Assembly: GCA_964517075.1 (NCBI GenBank)
Contig: CAZFAT010000239.1
Location: forward strand, 1 to 12,260
Length of the DNA: 12,260 nt
Reading direction: 5' to 3'
Origin: CAZFAT01 sp964517075
GTDB taxonomy: Bacteria > Acidobacteriota > Vicinamibacteria > Vicinamibacterales > SCN-69-37
In this document: piece after piece, positions 1 to 7,100 of the stretch
Position numbering within the stretch: the first letter of the stretch is position 1
Layout: every line of letters starts with the position of its first letter
The notes under the pieces: model-generated
Told to the model about the DNA's origin: nothing
What the model saw: only the letters and a program-made list of their open reading frames with translations
The model's database searches: none
Program-made: the position numbers and the translations under genes

Positions 1-49
1 CACTCTTTCACGGAAATTACGCCCGACGTCATTTTCATTCGCCTCACCA

Positions 50-55
50 TACAAT
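50..55 (+). promoter_or_regulatory. Possible -10 box of the ABC exporter gene
   Basis: TACAAT lies 8 nt before the ATG at 64 and differs from TATAAT at one position. No convincing -35 box is seen 16-18 nt upstream, and there is no Shine-Dalgarno sequence between it and the ATG. If real, transcription would start almost at the ATG and give a leaderless or near-leaderless mRNA. This is a weak call because only 63 bases of upstream sequence are present. Confidence 0.25.
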
Positions 56-63
56 CGACCCCG

Positions 64-2010
64 ATGTCCCGCGCGCACCGCACGTCGTCGCGTCAGCGCT
101 ATCGAGGCTTCGTCGAGGATTACCGCGCCAGACGCCTCGACCCGGACGTTCATCGCGAGACAACGCCGGCGCCGGTTGAGGGCCCCGGCGTGGCGCCGGC
201 CGAGCCGCCGGCGGAGACCTCGATCCTGCCGCGCGGCGCCCGGCGCCAGTACCTGCGCGAGTACCTCCGCTGGCTCTGGCCGCATCGGGCCGCGGTGGCC
301 GGCGTCTTCGTCCTGGCCCTGATAGTGGCCGGCCTGCAGATGATCGAACCGCTGTTCATGCGGTTCATCATCGACGGCGTGCTGCTCGAGACCGACCTGG
401 ACGTCTCCGTGCGGCTCATTCGTTTGAACTGGGCCGGGGCGGCCTTCCTCGGCGTCGTGGTGTGTTCGAGCCTGGTGGGCGTGGTCAAGGACTACCGCCA
501 GCGGCTGCTGAACGTGCGCGTCATGCTGTCGCTGCGGCGCTCGCTGTTCGATCGGCTGCTCCACCTCCCGATGTCCCGGCTCTGGGACATGAAGACCGGC
601 GGTATCCTCTCGCGCCTGACGGGCGACGTGGACACCACGACCGGCCTGCTGCAGATGGCCATCGTTTCGCCGGCGATCTCGGTCCTGCGCCTGCTGATGG
701 CCATCGGCATCCTGCTGAGCCTCAACTGGCGCCTGGCGCTGACGGCCATGGCCGTCATTCCCGGCGCCATGCTCATCAGTTTCGGGTCGGCCCGCCGCAT
801 CCGGCCGATCTACCGGACCGTCCGGAAGGACGTCGAGGAGATCGACGGGCGCGTCGGCGAGACGTTCTCCGGCATTCGCGTCGTCCGCGCCTTCGGGCGC
901 GAGGTGCGCGAACTGCTCGAGTATCTGCGTGGCCGACACACGGTGCTGCGCAAGGAACTGTTCGCCCACCGCCGCGAGCTGGTGCTCTGGACGTCGTGGG
1001 GCCTGCTCGTGAGCGGCGTGAGCGTGGTGATCGTCTGGTACGGCGGCTACCTGAGCCTCACGGGCCGCGCTTCGGTCGGCGATATCATGGCGTTCCAGTG
1101 GTACACGTTCCTGCTGCTCACGCCGGTCTGGCAGATCGTCAACTCGTTCTCCGAACTGCAGCGGTCGCTCGCCGCGATGGAGCGCGTCTTCGAAGTGCTG
1201 GCGCTCGAGGCGGACAAGCCCGACCGGCCGGACGCCGTGGATGCGCCTCGCCTGGTCCGGGAGATTCGGTTCGAGCACGTCGGGTTCGAGTATCGCGAGG
1301 ATCGGCCCGTGATCCGGGACTTCAACGTCCTCGTGCCCGGCGGATCCGTGGTCGCCCTGGTCGGCCGCAGCGGGGCCGGCAAGACGACCGTGACCGACCT
1401 CGTGGCGCGCTTCCACGACCCGACCCGGGGCCGGATTCTGCTCAACGGCACGGACATCCGGCAGTTCCGCCTGCGCACTTACCGTGAGTTGCTGGCCATC
1501 GTGCAGCAAGACGTCTTTCTGTTCGATGGATCGGCGCGCGACAACATCGCCTACGGCCGCCACGACGCGACGGATGCCGAGGTCGAAGACGCCGCCCGGC
1601 AAGCCAACGCCCACGAATTCATCGAGAAACTACCGGACGGCTACGGGACCTTCGTCGGCGAGCGCGGGGTCAAGCTGTCGGGCGGCCAGCAGCAGCGGCT
1701 CGCCATCGCTCGGGCGATTCTCGCCTCGCCGCAGATCCTCATCCTCGACGAAGCGACGAGCAACCTGGACACCGAGAGCGAGCAGCTCATTCAGGCCTCG
1801 ATGGCCACGCTGCTCGCCGGCCGGACGACGTTCGTGATCGCGCATCGGCTGTCCACGATCCGGCGGGCCGATGTAATCCTGTTGATGGACGACGGCCGCG
1901 TCATCGAGCAAGGCACGCACGAGACGCTCATGGCGGCGCGTGGGGTGTACTACGGCATGGTCCAGCGGCAGATGGCGTTCGATCAGCAACCCTCCTTGGT
2001 GGACTCCTGA
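64..2010 (+). CDS. MsbA-like ABC exporter, fused permease and ATPase
   Basis: This 648-aa type IV ABC exporter half-transporter would act as a homodimer, or as a heterodimer with an unseen partner, in the inner membrane. A charged N-terminal tail (about 70 aa) precedes a six-helix membrane domain, with hydrophobic stretches near residues 76-94, 124-143, 199-240, 310-333 and 342-361. The nucleotide-binding domain is complete: Walker A GRSGAGKTT (about 434-442), Q-loop VQQD (480-483), signature LSGGQQQ (538-544), Walker B ILILDEATS (558-566) and H-loop His594. The length is slightly above that of typical MsbA or BmrA-type exporters because of the N-terminal tail. The ATG at 64 has no Shine-Dalgarno; it is kept because the conserved-looking 'RYRGFVEDYR' begins just downstream. 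The substrate cannot be told (lipid A, other lipid or drug). The sulfatase follows 66 nt later, with no sign of shared function. Confidence 0.93.
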   Translation: MSRAHRTSSRQRYRGFVEDYRARRLDPDVHRETTPAPVEGPGVAPAEPPAETSILPRGARRQYLREYLRWLWPHRAAVAGVFVLALIVAGLQMIEPLFMRFIIDGVLLETDLDVSVRLIRLNWAGAAFLGVVVCSSLVGVVKDYRQRLLNVRVMLSLRRSLFDRLLHLPMSRLWDMKTGGILSRLTGDVDTTTGLLQMAIVSPAISVLRLLMAIGILLSLNWRLALTAMAVIPGAMLISFGSARRIRPIYRTVRKDVEEIDGRVGETFSGIRVVRAFGREVRELLEYLRGRHTVLRKELFAHRRELVLWTSWGLLVSGVSVVIVWYGGYLSLTGRASVGDIMAFQWYTFLLLTPVWQIVNSFSELQRSLAAMERVFEVLALEADKPDRPDAVDAPRLVREIRFEHVGFEYREDRPVIRDFNVLVPGGSVVALVGRSGAGKTTVTDLVARFHDPTRGRILLNGTDIRQFRLRTYRELLAIVQQDVFLFDGSARDNIAYGRHDATDAEVEDAARQANAHEFIEKLPDGYGTFVGERGVKLSGGQQQRLAIARAILASPQILILDEATSNLDTESEQLIQASMATLLAGRTTFVIAHRLSTIRRADVILLMDDGRVIEQGTHETLMAARGVYYGMVQRQMAFDQQPSLVDS

Positions 2011-2080
2011 ATCGACGCTTTGTCGATCGGGTCATTGATGATTGGATTGAGGAATGACGATTGGGAGGATTGAGGATTGA
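2006..2080 (+). repeat. AT-rich intergenic repeat, copy 1
   Basis: This tract is built from variations of 'gattgagga' and 'gatgattg' and is much more AT-rich than its surroundings. Bases 2020-2044 are identical over 25 bp to 10263-10287. Similarity continues on both sides: 'cctgaat' at the left end, and 'aatgacgattg' then 'gattga' on the right. The repeat includes the stop codon of the ABC exporter and the Shine-Dalgarno and TTG start of the sulfatase. Both copies lie on the + strand just after a + strand gene. I know of no family name for it; it looks like a small dispersed non-coding repeat. Confidence 0.8.
2063..2079 (+). promoter_or_regulatory. Shine-Dalgarno and TTG start of the sulfatase, inside the repeat
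   Basis: GGGAGG at 2063-2068 lies 8 nt before TTG at 2077-2079. The next in-frame ATG (2101) has no Shine-Dalgarno, and starting there would remove the arginine from the signal-peptide n-region. The TTG start is therefore preferred. Both elements are part of the AT-rich repeat. Confidence 0.6.
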
Positions 2081-3459
2081 GAGCCATTACCTGCGCACTC
2101 ATGTGTCTCTTCGTCGCCCTCGGCGCCCTCGCAACCGCCGCCGGCCAGGCCGGCGCGCCGCCACCCAACATCGTCGTCATCCTCGCCGACGACATGGGCT
2201 GGGCCGATCTCGGGCAGAACAGCTCGGAGATCGACACGCCGAATCTCGACCGCCTCGCCACCCAGGGCGTCAAGCTCACCCGGTTCTATGCGTCGGCGGC
2301 GATGTGTTCACCGACCCGCGCGGCGCTCCTCACGGGACGGTATCCGCACAGCGTCGGCATGCCGGAACTGGCGAGCCCGGCGGTGCGCGGCAATGTCCCG
2401 GTGCTCGCGCTCGATCACGCAGCGATCACGATTCCCGAGGCGCTGAAGCCCGCCGGCTATCGCAGTCTCGCGGTCGGCAAATGGCACCTCGGCTTCGGTT
2501 CGACCGACGGGCCGCGCCAGCACGGCTTCGATGAGTTCTGGGGATCGCTCCTGGGCACGCCGCAGTTCTGGCAGGTGCGGGGGACGATGCACAACGAGAC
2601 GCCGATCCAGGTCCAGGGCGGGCACTATACCGATCGGTTGACGGACAAGGCCATCGAGTATCTCCGGCGCGATGTGCGGGCCGATCGGCCGGTCGTGCTC
2701 TATCTGGCCTACAACGCGCCCCACTACCCGCTCGAGGCGCCGGCCGAACTCGTCTACAAGTATCGCCGCCGCTTTGCCGATCGCGGAGTGTTCGCCGTCT
2801 ATGCCGCCATGGTGGAACAGCTCGATCAGGGCATCGGCCGCGTCCTCGCCACGCTGGACGAACTGCAGATCGCCGACAACACGCTCGTGGTTTTCACATC
2901 CGACAACGGTCCGTCGGCCGAGCCGAACAGCTACGGTCCCGAAGGCGCCGACTACTCCAACGGGCCGCTGCGCGGCTACAAGTTCGGGGCGCACGACGGC
3001 GGCGTGCGCGTGCCGTTCATCGCCCGATGGCCGGGCCGCCTGCCCGCGGGAACCGTGCGCGACACCCCCGCGATCACGATGGACATCCTGCCGACGCTGA
3101 TGGAGGCAGCCCGGCAGCCGCCGGCCTCGGGACACGAGATTCACGGGCAATCGATCCTGCCGCTGTTACGCGGCGAACCGTTCGCGCGTGAGGGCGCCCT
3201 GCATTGGGAAAACCAGGACAATGCCGCGGTGCTCGCCGGCGACTGGAAGCTCGTGCATCGCTACTATCGCGCGCCGCGCCTGTATCGACCCGCCGAGGAC
3301 GTGGGCGAGGACCAGGATCTTGCAGCCCTGCATCCCGAAACGGTGAAGGAGTTGCTCGGGCTGCACGAGGCGTGGAAGGCCCGCTACTATCCGAACCCCG
3401 TGCCGCGTCGCGAGGCCCGCTCGACCTACATGTTTCCCAAAACGGCCCAGGATCCGTGA
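2077..3459 (+). CDS. Secreted sulfatase (arylsulfatase A family)
   Basis: This 460-aa type I sulfatase would hydrolyse sulfate esters, probably from sulfated glycans, outside the cytoplasm. A signal peptide (residues 1 to about 23, hydrophobic core ALMCLFVALGALA, then GQAGAPPP) precedes the mature protein, which begins 'PNIVVILADDMGWADLG'. The metal-binding pair is Asp38-Asp39. CSPTR starts at Cys77, the residue converted to formylglycine by a maturation enzyme (FGE or anSME). GKWHLG contains Lys135 and His137, and a further metal-site pair is Asp276-Asn277 (TSDNGPS). The C-terminal subdomain is present and the length is normal for the family. The start is TTG with a strong Shine-Dalgarno; ATG at 2101 is the alternative. 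No sulfatase-modifying enzyme is in the window. The exact substrate is not predictable. Confidence 0.94.
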   Translation: MRAITCALMCLFVALGALATAAGQAGAPPPNIVVILADDMGWADLGQNSSEIDTPNLDRLATQGVKLTRFYASAAMCSPTRAALLTGRYPHSVGMPELASPAVRGNVPVLALDHAAITIPEALKPAGYRSLAVGKWHLGFGSTDGPRQHGFDEFWGSLLGTPQFWQVRGTMHNETPIQVQGGHYTDRLTDKAIEYLRRDVRADRPVVLYLAYNAPHYPLEAPAELVYKYRRRFADRGVFAVYAAMVEQLDQGIGRVLATLDELQIADNTLVVFTSDNGPSAEPNSYGPEGADYSNGPLRGYKFGAHDGGVRVPFIARWPGRLPAGTVRDTPAITMDILPTLMEAARQPPASGHEIHGQSILPLLRGEPFAREGALHWENQDNAAVLAGDWKLVHRYYRAPRLYRPAEDVGEDQDLAALHPETVKELLGLHEAWKARYYPNPVPRREARSTYMFPKTAQDP

Positions 3460-3502
3460 GCCGCCGGCTCGCGGTCGTCCCGCGCCAGATCCTGGTGGCT
3501 GT

Positions 3503-4105
3503 TCAGGTCAGTCGCGCAGTCAGCCGGTCGAGCACCGACCGGTGCGAGGGTCGATCCCGGAGCGGCTCGAGCAGCGGCTCGATGGGAATCGTCCAGCCGG
3601 CAAACCCTGGCGGAGCCTCGTCCAGCAGACGAGCGAGGGCCGCGGCCGCGGCATCGAACCGCCCGTACGCCGCGTCTGACAGCGCCGAGGACATGGCGGC
3701 CTCCACGGTGCGGCCGCTGCCTTGAAGCGCCTCGATGGCCAGCGCGGCGAGCCGCCGCGCCTCCTGGGCTCGTCCGCGGCTGTCCATCCGGTCGCACGCC
3801 AGGCCGACGCCGATCAGCGACCGCGCGTGATTCGGCGCAATCCCCAGCGCCTGGCGGAACAGTGTCTCGGCGCCCGCGGAGTCGCCGGCAGCCAGGCGCG
3901 CGAAACCGTGCCCGTCGTCGGCGTCCATCATGTACTCCGCGGCGTACATCTCGCTGCCCCGTGACGTCAGCTCGCGATCGAACTCGGAAGCGGCCTCCTC
4001 AATCGCACCGTTGGCGAGCCGAACCAGGCCGAGGAGCCAGTGCAGGCCATTGGCCGGAAACCGATGGGCTGGCTTGACGATCGCCAGAATGGATGATGGA
4101 CGCCG
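3503..4105 (-). pseudogene. C-terminal remnant of a TPR protein
   Basis: The frame is open from just after the pectate lyase stop (TGA at 4106-4108) to a TGA at 3503-3505, about 200 codons. It reads as TPR helix pairs throughout, for example 'GLHWLLGLVRLANGAIEEA', 'AGDSAGAETLFRQALGIAPN' and 'ALSDAAYGRFDAAAAALARL'. This resembles the C-terminal half of the TPR tails found on bacterial Ser/Thr kinases and winged-helix regulators. The coherent similarity extends about 50 codons upstream of the first ATG (3947-3949), and no ATG, GTG or TTG occurs in that upstream part. It is therefore best seen as a 5'-truncated gene. A 148-aa protein starting at 3949 is possible but would begin inside a repeat unit. 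It converges on the sulfatase with a 43-nt gap. Confidence 0.6.
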
Positions 4106-5191
4106 TCAACGGCGCGCGCGCCAAGCGGGATACTCGCGCTCGACGAGCGTGCGCGGCCAGTCCCCCACCCAGGCATAGCCGGTGCGGCGTTCGTACTCAA
4201 TCTCGTCGAGCCGGTAGCGAATCACGCCGTCCCGGCCCGAATAGATGGGCCGGTTGGTGCCGATCTCATAGAAGCGCGCCCAGAGCGGCGGGGCCGCTGG
4301 ATCGGCCAGCAGCACACGGTCCCAGCCTCGCGGCGTCGCCGGGGCCGGCGCCTCGTGCAGCCGGACGCCGGTCAGCTTGACGGCATCGAGCCACCCGACG
4401 GCCGCCTCGATGGCCGGCGCGAGACGGGCATCGTTCGGCGCCGCCCGCTGCATGAGGAAGCGAACGATGCCGACGGTCTCCATGCCGCTGAGCGATGGGT
4501 GCTCGTAGGTGCGCGCGCCGCGCGGCTCGAGCGTCACCTCGTCGTGCTGGGCGCACCACGCGGTGAGCCGGCCAGCGACGCGGACTTGCATGCGCAGCGT
4601 CACGTCGATCCCGCGGTCAACCGCCGCGCGCGCCCGGTCCCGCGTGGCGGCATCAACGAACCCCCAGAGGGGCGCGCCGCCAGCGGCCTCATCCAGCAGC
4701 GCCATGACGTTGACCATCGCGTTGTCGTTGAACGTGATGCGCCGCGTGTAATTGGTCCGGACGGGATATTCCTGTGGCCAGCCGCCGGTCTGATACTGCG
4801 CCGCAAGCAGGTACCCGAGGCCGCGGCCGGCGCCCTCGCGATATCGAACCTCGCCAGACGCGTACGCCACCCGGGCCAGGAGCCGCACCTGGGTCGTCGT
4901 CGCACTGTTGTCGATCGTCGAGCCCGATGGATCGCTCGACGGGCTCGGGGACGGTCCCGGCGGCACCGTCATGTCGACGTTTTTCGGCCAGCCGCCGTCG
5001 ACGTGCTGATACCGCAGCACGTTGTCGGCAACGCGCCGGGCCTCGTCGCTGCCGTACCACGCGTCCGGCTGCTGCAGCACGCGGGCCCACGGCACGCTCG
5101 TCGCCCCAGCCGGACGTTGAGCGCCGGCGAGGGCCGACCACCCGAGCAGGACGGCAAGCGCGAAGGACACGGGACCGAGGCAGGACTTCAC
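4106..5191 (-). CDS. Secreted pectate lyase, family PL10
   Basis: This 361-aa enzyme would cleave polygalacturonate by beta-elimination outside the cytoplasm. The signal peptide is MKSCLGPVSFALAVLLGWSA followed by LAGAQ. Family PL10 (Pec_lyase) landmarks follow in order: GGWPKNVDM (about 66-74), TIDNSATTTQVRLLA (about 91-105), a GGWPQEYP stretch, FNDNAMVNVMALL (154 onward), WCAQHDE (212-218) and RTYEHPSLSG (227-236), then GYAWVGDWP near the C-terminus. The arginine of RTYE is a likely active-site residue. The chosen start is GTG at 5191, which gives a clean signal peptide and lies 5 nt after the stop of the methyltransferase upstream. The frame is open back to 5374, but that would overlap the methyltransferase coding region. 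The short gap suggests co-transcription, and possibly translational coupling, with the upstream methyltransferase. Confidence 0.9.
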   Translation of the reverse strand: MKSCLGPVSFALAVLLGWSALAGAQRPAGATSVPWARVLQQPDAWYGSDEARRVADNVLRYQHVDGGWPKNVDMTVPPGPSPSPSSDPSGSTIDNSATTTQVRLLARVAYASGEVRYREGAGRGLGYLLAAQYQTGGWPQEYPVRTNYTRRITFNDNAMVNVMALLDEAAGGAPLWGFVDAATRDRARAAVDRGIDVTLRMQVRVAGRLTAWCAQHDEVTLEPRGARTYEHPSLSGMETVGIVRFLMQRAAPNDARLAPAIEAAVGWLDAVKLTGVRLHEAPAPATPRGWDRVLLADPAAPPLWARFYEIGTNRPIYSGRDGVIRYRLDEIEYERRTGYAWVGDWPRTLVEREYPAWRARR

Positions 5192-5196
5192 AGTAC

Positions 5197-5976
5197 CTAC
5201 CCCTTGACGCCCCGGAGCACGATCGAATGCGCTCCAAGTCCATGGGCCACGCGTCGGGTGCTTTCGCTGATGCTGCCGGCGAAGTAGTCGAAGCGACTGA
5301 GAATCTCGACCTCGAGCCCCGCGGCCCGCAACCAGGCGACGTACTGTTCTTCGACGACGGCACCGACAATGCACTCAGCCCACAGTCTGGGATCCAGCCG
5401 CGATTTCTCGGAGACCGGCTGGCCGAGCGCAATGTCGGCGATCTGGACCCGTCCCTCTGGCTTCAGGACGCGGGCGATCTCGGAAAAGGCCAGCGCCTTG
5501 TCGGGGACGAGGTTCAGCACGCCGTTACTGGTCACCACATCCACGCAAGCATCGGGTAGCGGAATCGCTTCGGCATTGCCCTCGAGCACGCGAACGTTGG
5601 TGGCCCCCATGGCCGCGAGGTTGTCCTGCAACTTGGCGCGCATGGCCGCCGTCATGTCGAGCCCGAGCGCCGTGCCCCGTGGTCCGACGAGCGCGCTGGC
5701 GATCAGAGTGTCGGTGCCCGCGCCGGACCCGATGTCCAGCACCGTGTCACCGTGGCGGATGCCCCCCGCCGCGAACGGGTACCCCACGCCCGCAAACGAC
5801 TCGGTCGCCGCGGCCGGCACGCGATCGAGCTCGGCCGGCGGATAGCCGACGAACAGGCACGCCAGCCGGCCGGTGGGAAAGTGGAAGGCTTTCCCCGGCT
5901 GGGTGGCGACGTCCGTGTACATGTCCTGCACGGCCTGGAAGATAAAGGCTTTCTTGTCGCTGAAGATCGCCACCAT
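5197..5976 (-). CDS. ArsM-like SAM methyltransferase (MT1)
   Basis: This 259-aa cytosolic class I SAM-dependent methyltransferase has motif I DIGSGAG (81-87), an acidic residue after the second strand (GLD, Asp107), the post-II/III region 'VTSNGVLNLVPDK' (148-160) and 'ARVLKPEGRVQIADI' (168-182). The core resembles arsenite methyltransferases, but ArsM has Cys in 'SNCVINL' where this protein has Gly152. Only the later Cys202 (ECIVGA) matches a second ArsM cysteine position. The N-terminal 65 residues (MY..V...P...FHF..GR, then ESFAGVGY) are not those of ArsM and are shared with the paralogue at 7101-7892. The gene starts 33 nt after the anti-sigma stop, with a moderate AGGCAGGG ribosome site. 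It is probably the third gene of the sigma operon. The substrate is unknown. Confidence 0.88.
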   Translation of the reverse strand: MVAIFSDKKAFIFQAVQDMYTDVATQPGKAFHFPTGRLACLFVGYPPAELDRVPAAATESFAGVGYPFAAGGIRHGDTVLDIGSGAGTDTLIASALVGPRGTALGLDMTAAMRAKLQDNLAAMGATNVRVLEGNAEAIPLPDACVDVVTSNGVLNLVPDKALAFSEIARVLKPEGRVQIADIALGQPVSEKSRLDPRLWAECIVGAVVEEQYVAWLRAAGLEVEILSRFDYFAGSISESTRRVAHGLGAHSIVLRGVKG

Positions 5977-6009
5977 AGAGCCCTGCCTTCGCGCCTGAGG
6001 TCCGGTATG

Positions 6010-6246
6010 TCAGAAGCCGTCAATCAGTCGGGTCACGCGTTCCCGCATCGACGCCGGCGCATCCTCCCGCGCCAGATCCGTCAGGCGCGTCTTGAGCCGA
6101 CGTTCGAACTCGACGCGGGAAAAACAGCTTCGACACGTCTGCAGGTGGCGCTCGAGCCGTCCGCGTTCGTCGTCGGTCAGCTCTCGATCGATGAAGTCCA
6201 GGATGCGTTCGAGCACCTGCTCACAGGTGAGCATCGGGTCGTTCAC
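6010..6246 (-). CDS. Zinc-binding anti-sigma factor (ZAS, RsrA-like)
   Basis: This 78-aa protein would bind and silence the sigma factor encoded just upstream. From the GTG start it has Cys8, His34, Cys38 and Cys41 (TCEQVLE, then HLQTCRSC). This is the zf-HC2/ZAS pattern, and the 26/4/3 spacing equals that of Streptomyces RsrA (Cys11, His37, Cys41, Cys44). No membrane segment is present, so it is cytosolic, as redox-sensing ZAS proteins are. The GTG start (6246) overlaps the sigma stop as GTGA, indicating translational coupling. ATG at 6234 is the alternative start and would still keep all four ligands. I infer that thiol oxidation or metal binding releases the sigma factor; the signal itself is not shown by the sequence. 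Confidence 0.88.
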   Translation of the reverse strand: MNDPMLTCEQVLERILDFIDRELTDDERGRLERHLQTCRSCFSRVEFERRLKTRLTDLAREDAPASMRERVTRLIDGF

Positions 6247-6857
6247 GACAGGCCTCCCGTGGTGGCTGTGGCGCCGGACCGATTCACGCGCAGCCCGTAG
6301 GCCTGCGCCTGACGCCACAATGTCTTCTGCAATGCACAGCGCGCCCGAGCCAGACGCGACCGGACGGTGCCGATCGGGATGTTCAGCGTGCTGGCAATCT
6401 CGGCGTAGGTGAACTCCTCGAGGTCCGACAGAATGACGACGATGCGGTAGTGGTCCGGCAGCGCGGCCAGGGCGCGGTCCAGGTCCTCGCGAAGCAGCCG
6501 ATCCAGGAACTCTTGCTCGGGGTTCGAGAACCAGAGGAGGAACGGCTGATGCAGCTGATCGAACACTGAAAAGGGCTGCGACTCGTCGCAGGTTCCCTCG
6601 TCGAAGGGCTCGAATTGCGGGCGGGCGAGCCGCCGGCGCTGCTCGCTGATGAACGTATTGTTCAGGATTCGGAAGATCCAGCCCCGGAACGCCCCGTCGT
6701 CATCGAGCGACGCGCGCGCGCGCCACGCCCGCGAGATCGTCTCGCTCACCAGATCCTCGGCATCCGCGTCATTTCGCGTCAGGCGCCGCGCGACGCCATG
6801 GAGTCGCCCGAGGAGCGCCATGACCTCGGTCTCGAACGCCTCCTTGGCTATCGGCAT
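6243..6857 (-). CDS. ECF RNA polymerase sigma factor (SigR/RpoE-like)
   Basis: This 204-aa sigma-70 family ECF factor carries region 2 at about residues 17-78 (ARRLTRNDADAEDLVSETI, then FRGWIFRILNNTFISEQRR). An acidic linker of about 45 residues follows, then region 4 at about 123-180 (LPDHYRIVVILSDLEEFTYA, IPIGTVRSRLARAR, ending LQKTLW). The 'ISEQRR' and 'LQKTLW' ends recall the SigR/SigH group paired with ZAS anti-sigmas. The ATG at 6857 is chosen because GGAGGG lies 5 nt upstream. An upstream in-frame TTG (6872) would place that ribosome site inside the gene and would fall at the predicted -10 element. The gene is probably autoregulated from the promoter at 6873-6899. Confidence 0.93.
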   Translation of the reverse strand: MPIAKEAFETEVMALLGRLHGVARRLTRNDADAEDLVSETISRAWRARASLDDDGAFRGWIFRILNNTFISEQRRRLARPQFEPFDEGTCDESQPFSVFDQLHQPFLLWFSNPEQEFLDRLLREDLDRALAALPDHYRIVVILSDLEEFTYAEIASTLNIPIGTVRSRLARARCALQKTLWRQAQAYGLRVNRSGATATTGGLS

Positions 6858-6871
6858 CCACGCCCTCCGCA

Positions 6872-6900
6872 AGGACGCAGCAGGCGTCCAGATGGTTCCA
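6872..6900 (-). promoter_or_regulatory. ECF-type promoter of the sigma operon
   Basis: On the - strand TGGAAC (6900-6895) is followed after 16 nt by GCGTCCT (6878-6872). This matches the usual ECF layout of a GGAAC -35 and a CGTC -10. The -10 ends 15 nt before the sigma ATG, leaving a very short leader that still contains GGAGGG. The same two elements with the same spacing occur on the opposite strand before MT2. Confidence 0.65.
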
Positions 6901-7016
6901 ATTCAGGGGGGCGAACGGCGTGTGGCGCCCCACGGCCCCCCGTCCCGGCTGCTCCGCTGCGGATTATGTCCGAGATCGCGTGGCGGGGCACGATGTGCAC
7001 GTCGGGTCCCCTCCCC

Positions 7017-7045
7017 TGGAACTCCTGGGCGCCCCCCCGCGTCCT
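7017..7045 (+). promoter_or_regulatory. ECF-type promoter of the MT2-MT3 operon
   Basis: TGGAAC (7017-7022) and GCGTCCT (7039-7045) are separated by 16 nt, the same motif pair and spacing as the divergent promoter at 6872-6900. The -10 is about 55 nt upstream of the MT2 ATG. No further copy with this spacing was found in the other intergenic stretches read by eye. The two promoters lie about 115 bp apart, back to back, in a 243-bp divergent region where no gene is supported. Confidence 0.65.
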
Positions 7046-7100
7046 CCGTGGTGCAACGACGCTCGCGGGGAGCGGCGCACCAGAGCAGATGGAGGATGAG

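Noticed and set aside
462..1487. + strand frame (341 aa) inside the ABC exporter
   Set aside because: Arg/Pro/His-rich shifted frame of a clear transporter.
2020..2080. CRISPR array or tandem satellite in the AT-rich tract
   Set aside because: The units are short and irregular, with no spacers of constant length.
2308..3150. - strand open frame (280 aa) opposite the sulfatase
   Set aside because: It mirrors the codons of the sulfatase, whose catalytic motifs are clear on the + strand.
3455..3475. Short stem GAGCC/GGCTC at the sulfatase stop as terminator
   Set aside because: Only 5 bp, with a 3-nt loop and no T-run; common by chance at this GC content.
4355..5287. + strand frame (310 aa) opposite the pectate lyase
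   Set aside because: No domain and biased composition; the PL10 motifs are on the - strand.
5192..5374. N-terminal extension of the pectate lyase
   Set aside because: It overlaps the methyltransferase and would bury the signal peptide. GTG at 5191 gives a normal secreted enzyme.
5197..5976. Calling MT1 (and MT2) arsM outright
   Set aside because: The conserved SNCVINL cysteine is Gly, the ArsM N-terminal cysteine region is absent, and no ars genes are in the window.
6858..6872. TTG start for the sigma factor
   Set aside because: It would place the GGAGGG ribosome site inside the gene and begin at the predicted -10 element.
6615..7100. N-terminal extension of MT2 in its open frame
   Set aside because: It overlaps the divergent sigma gene and both promoters and has low-complexity composition. 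The ATG at 7101 has a good ribosome site and matches where MT1 similarity begins.
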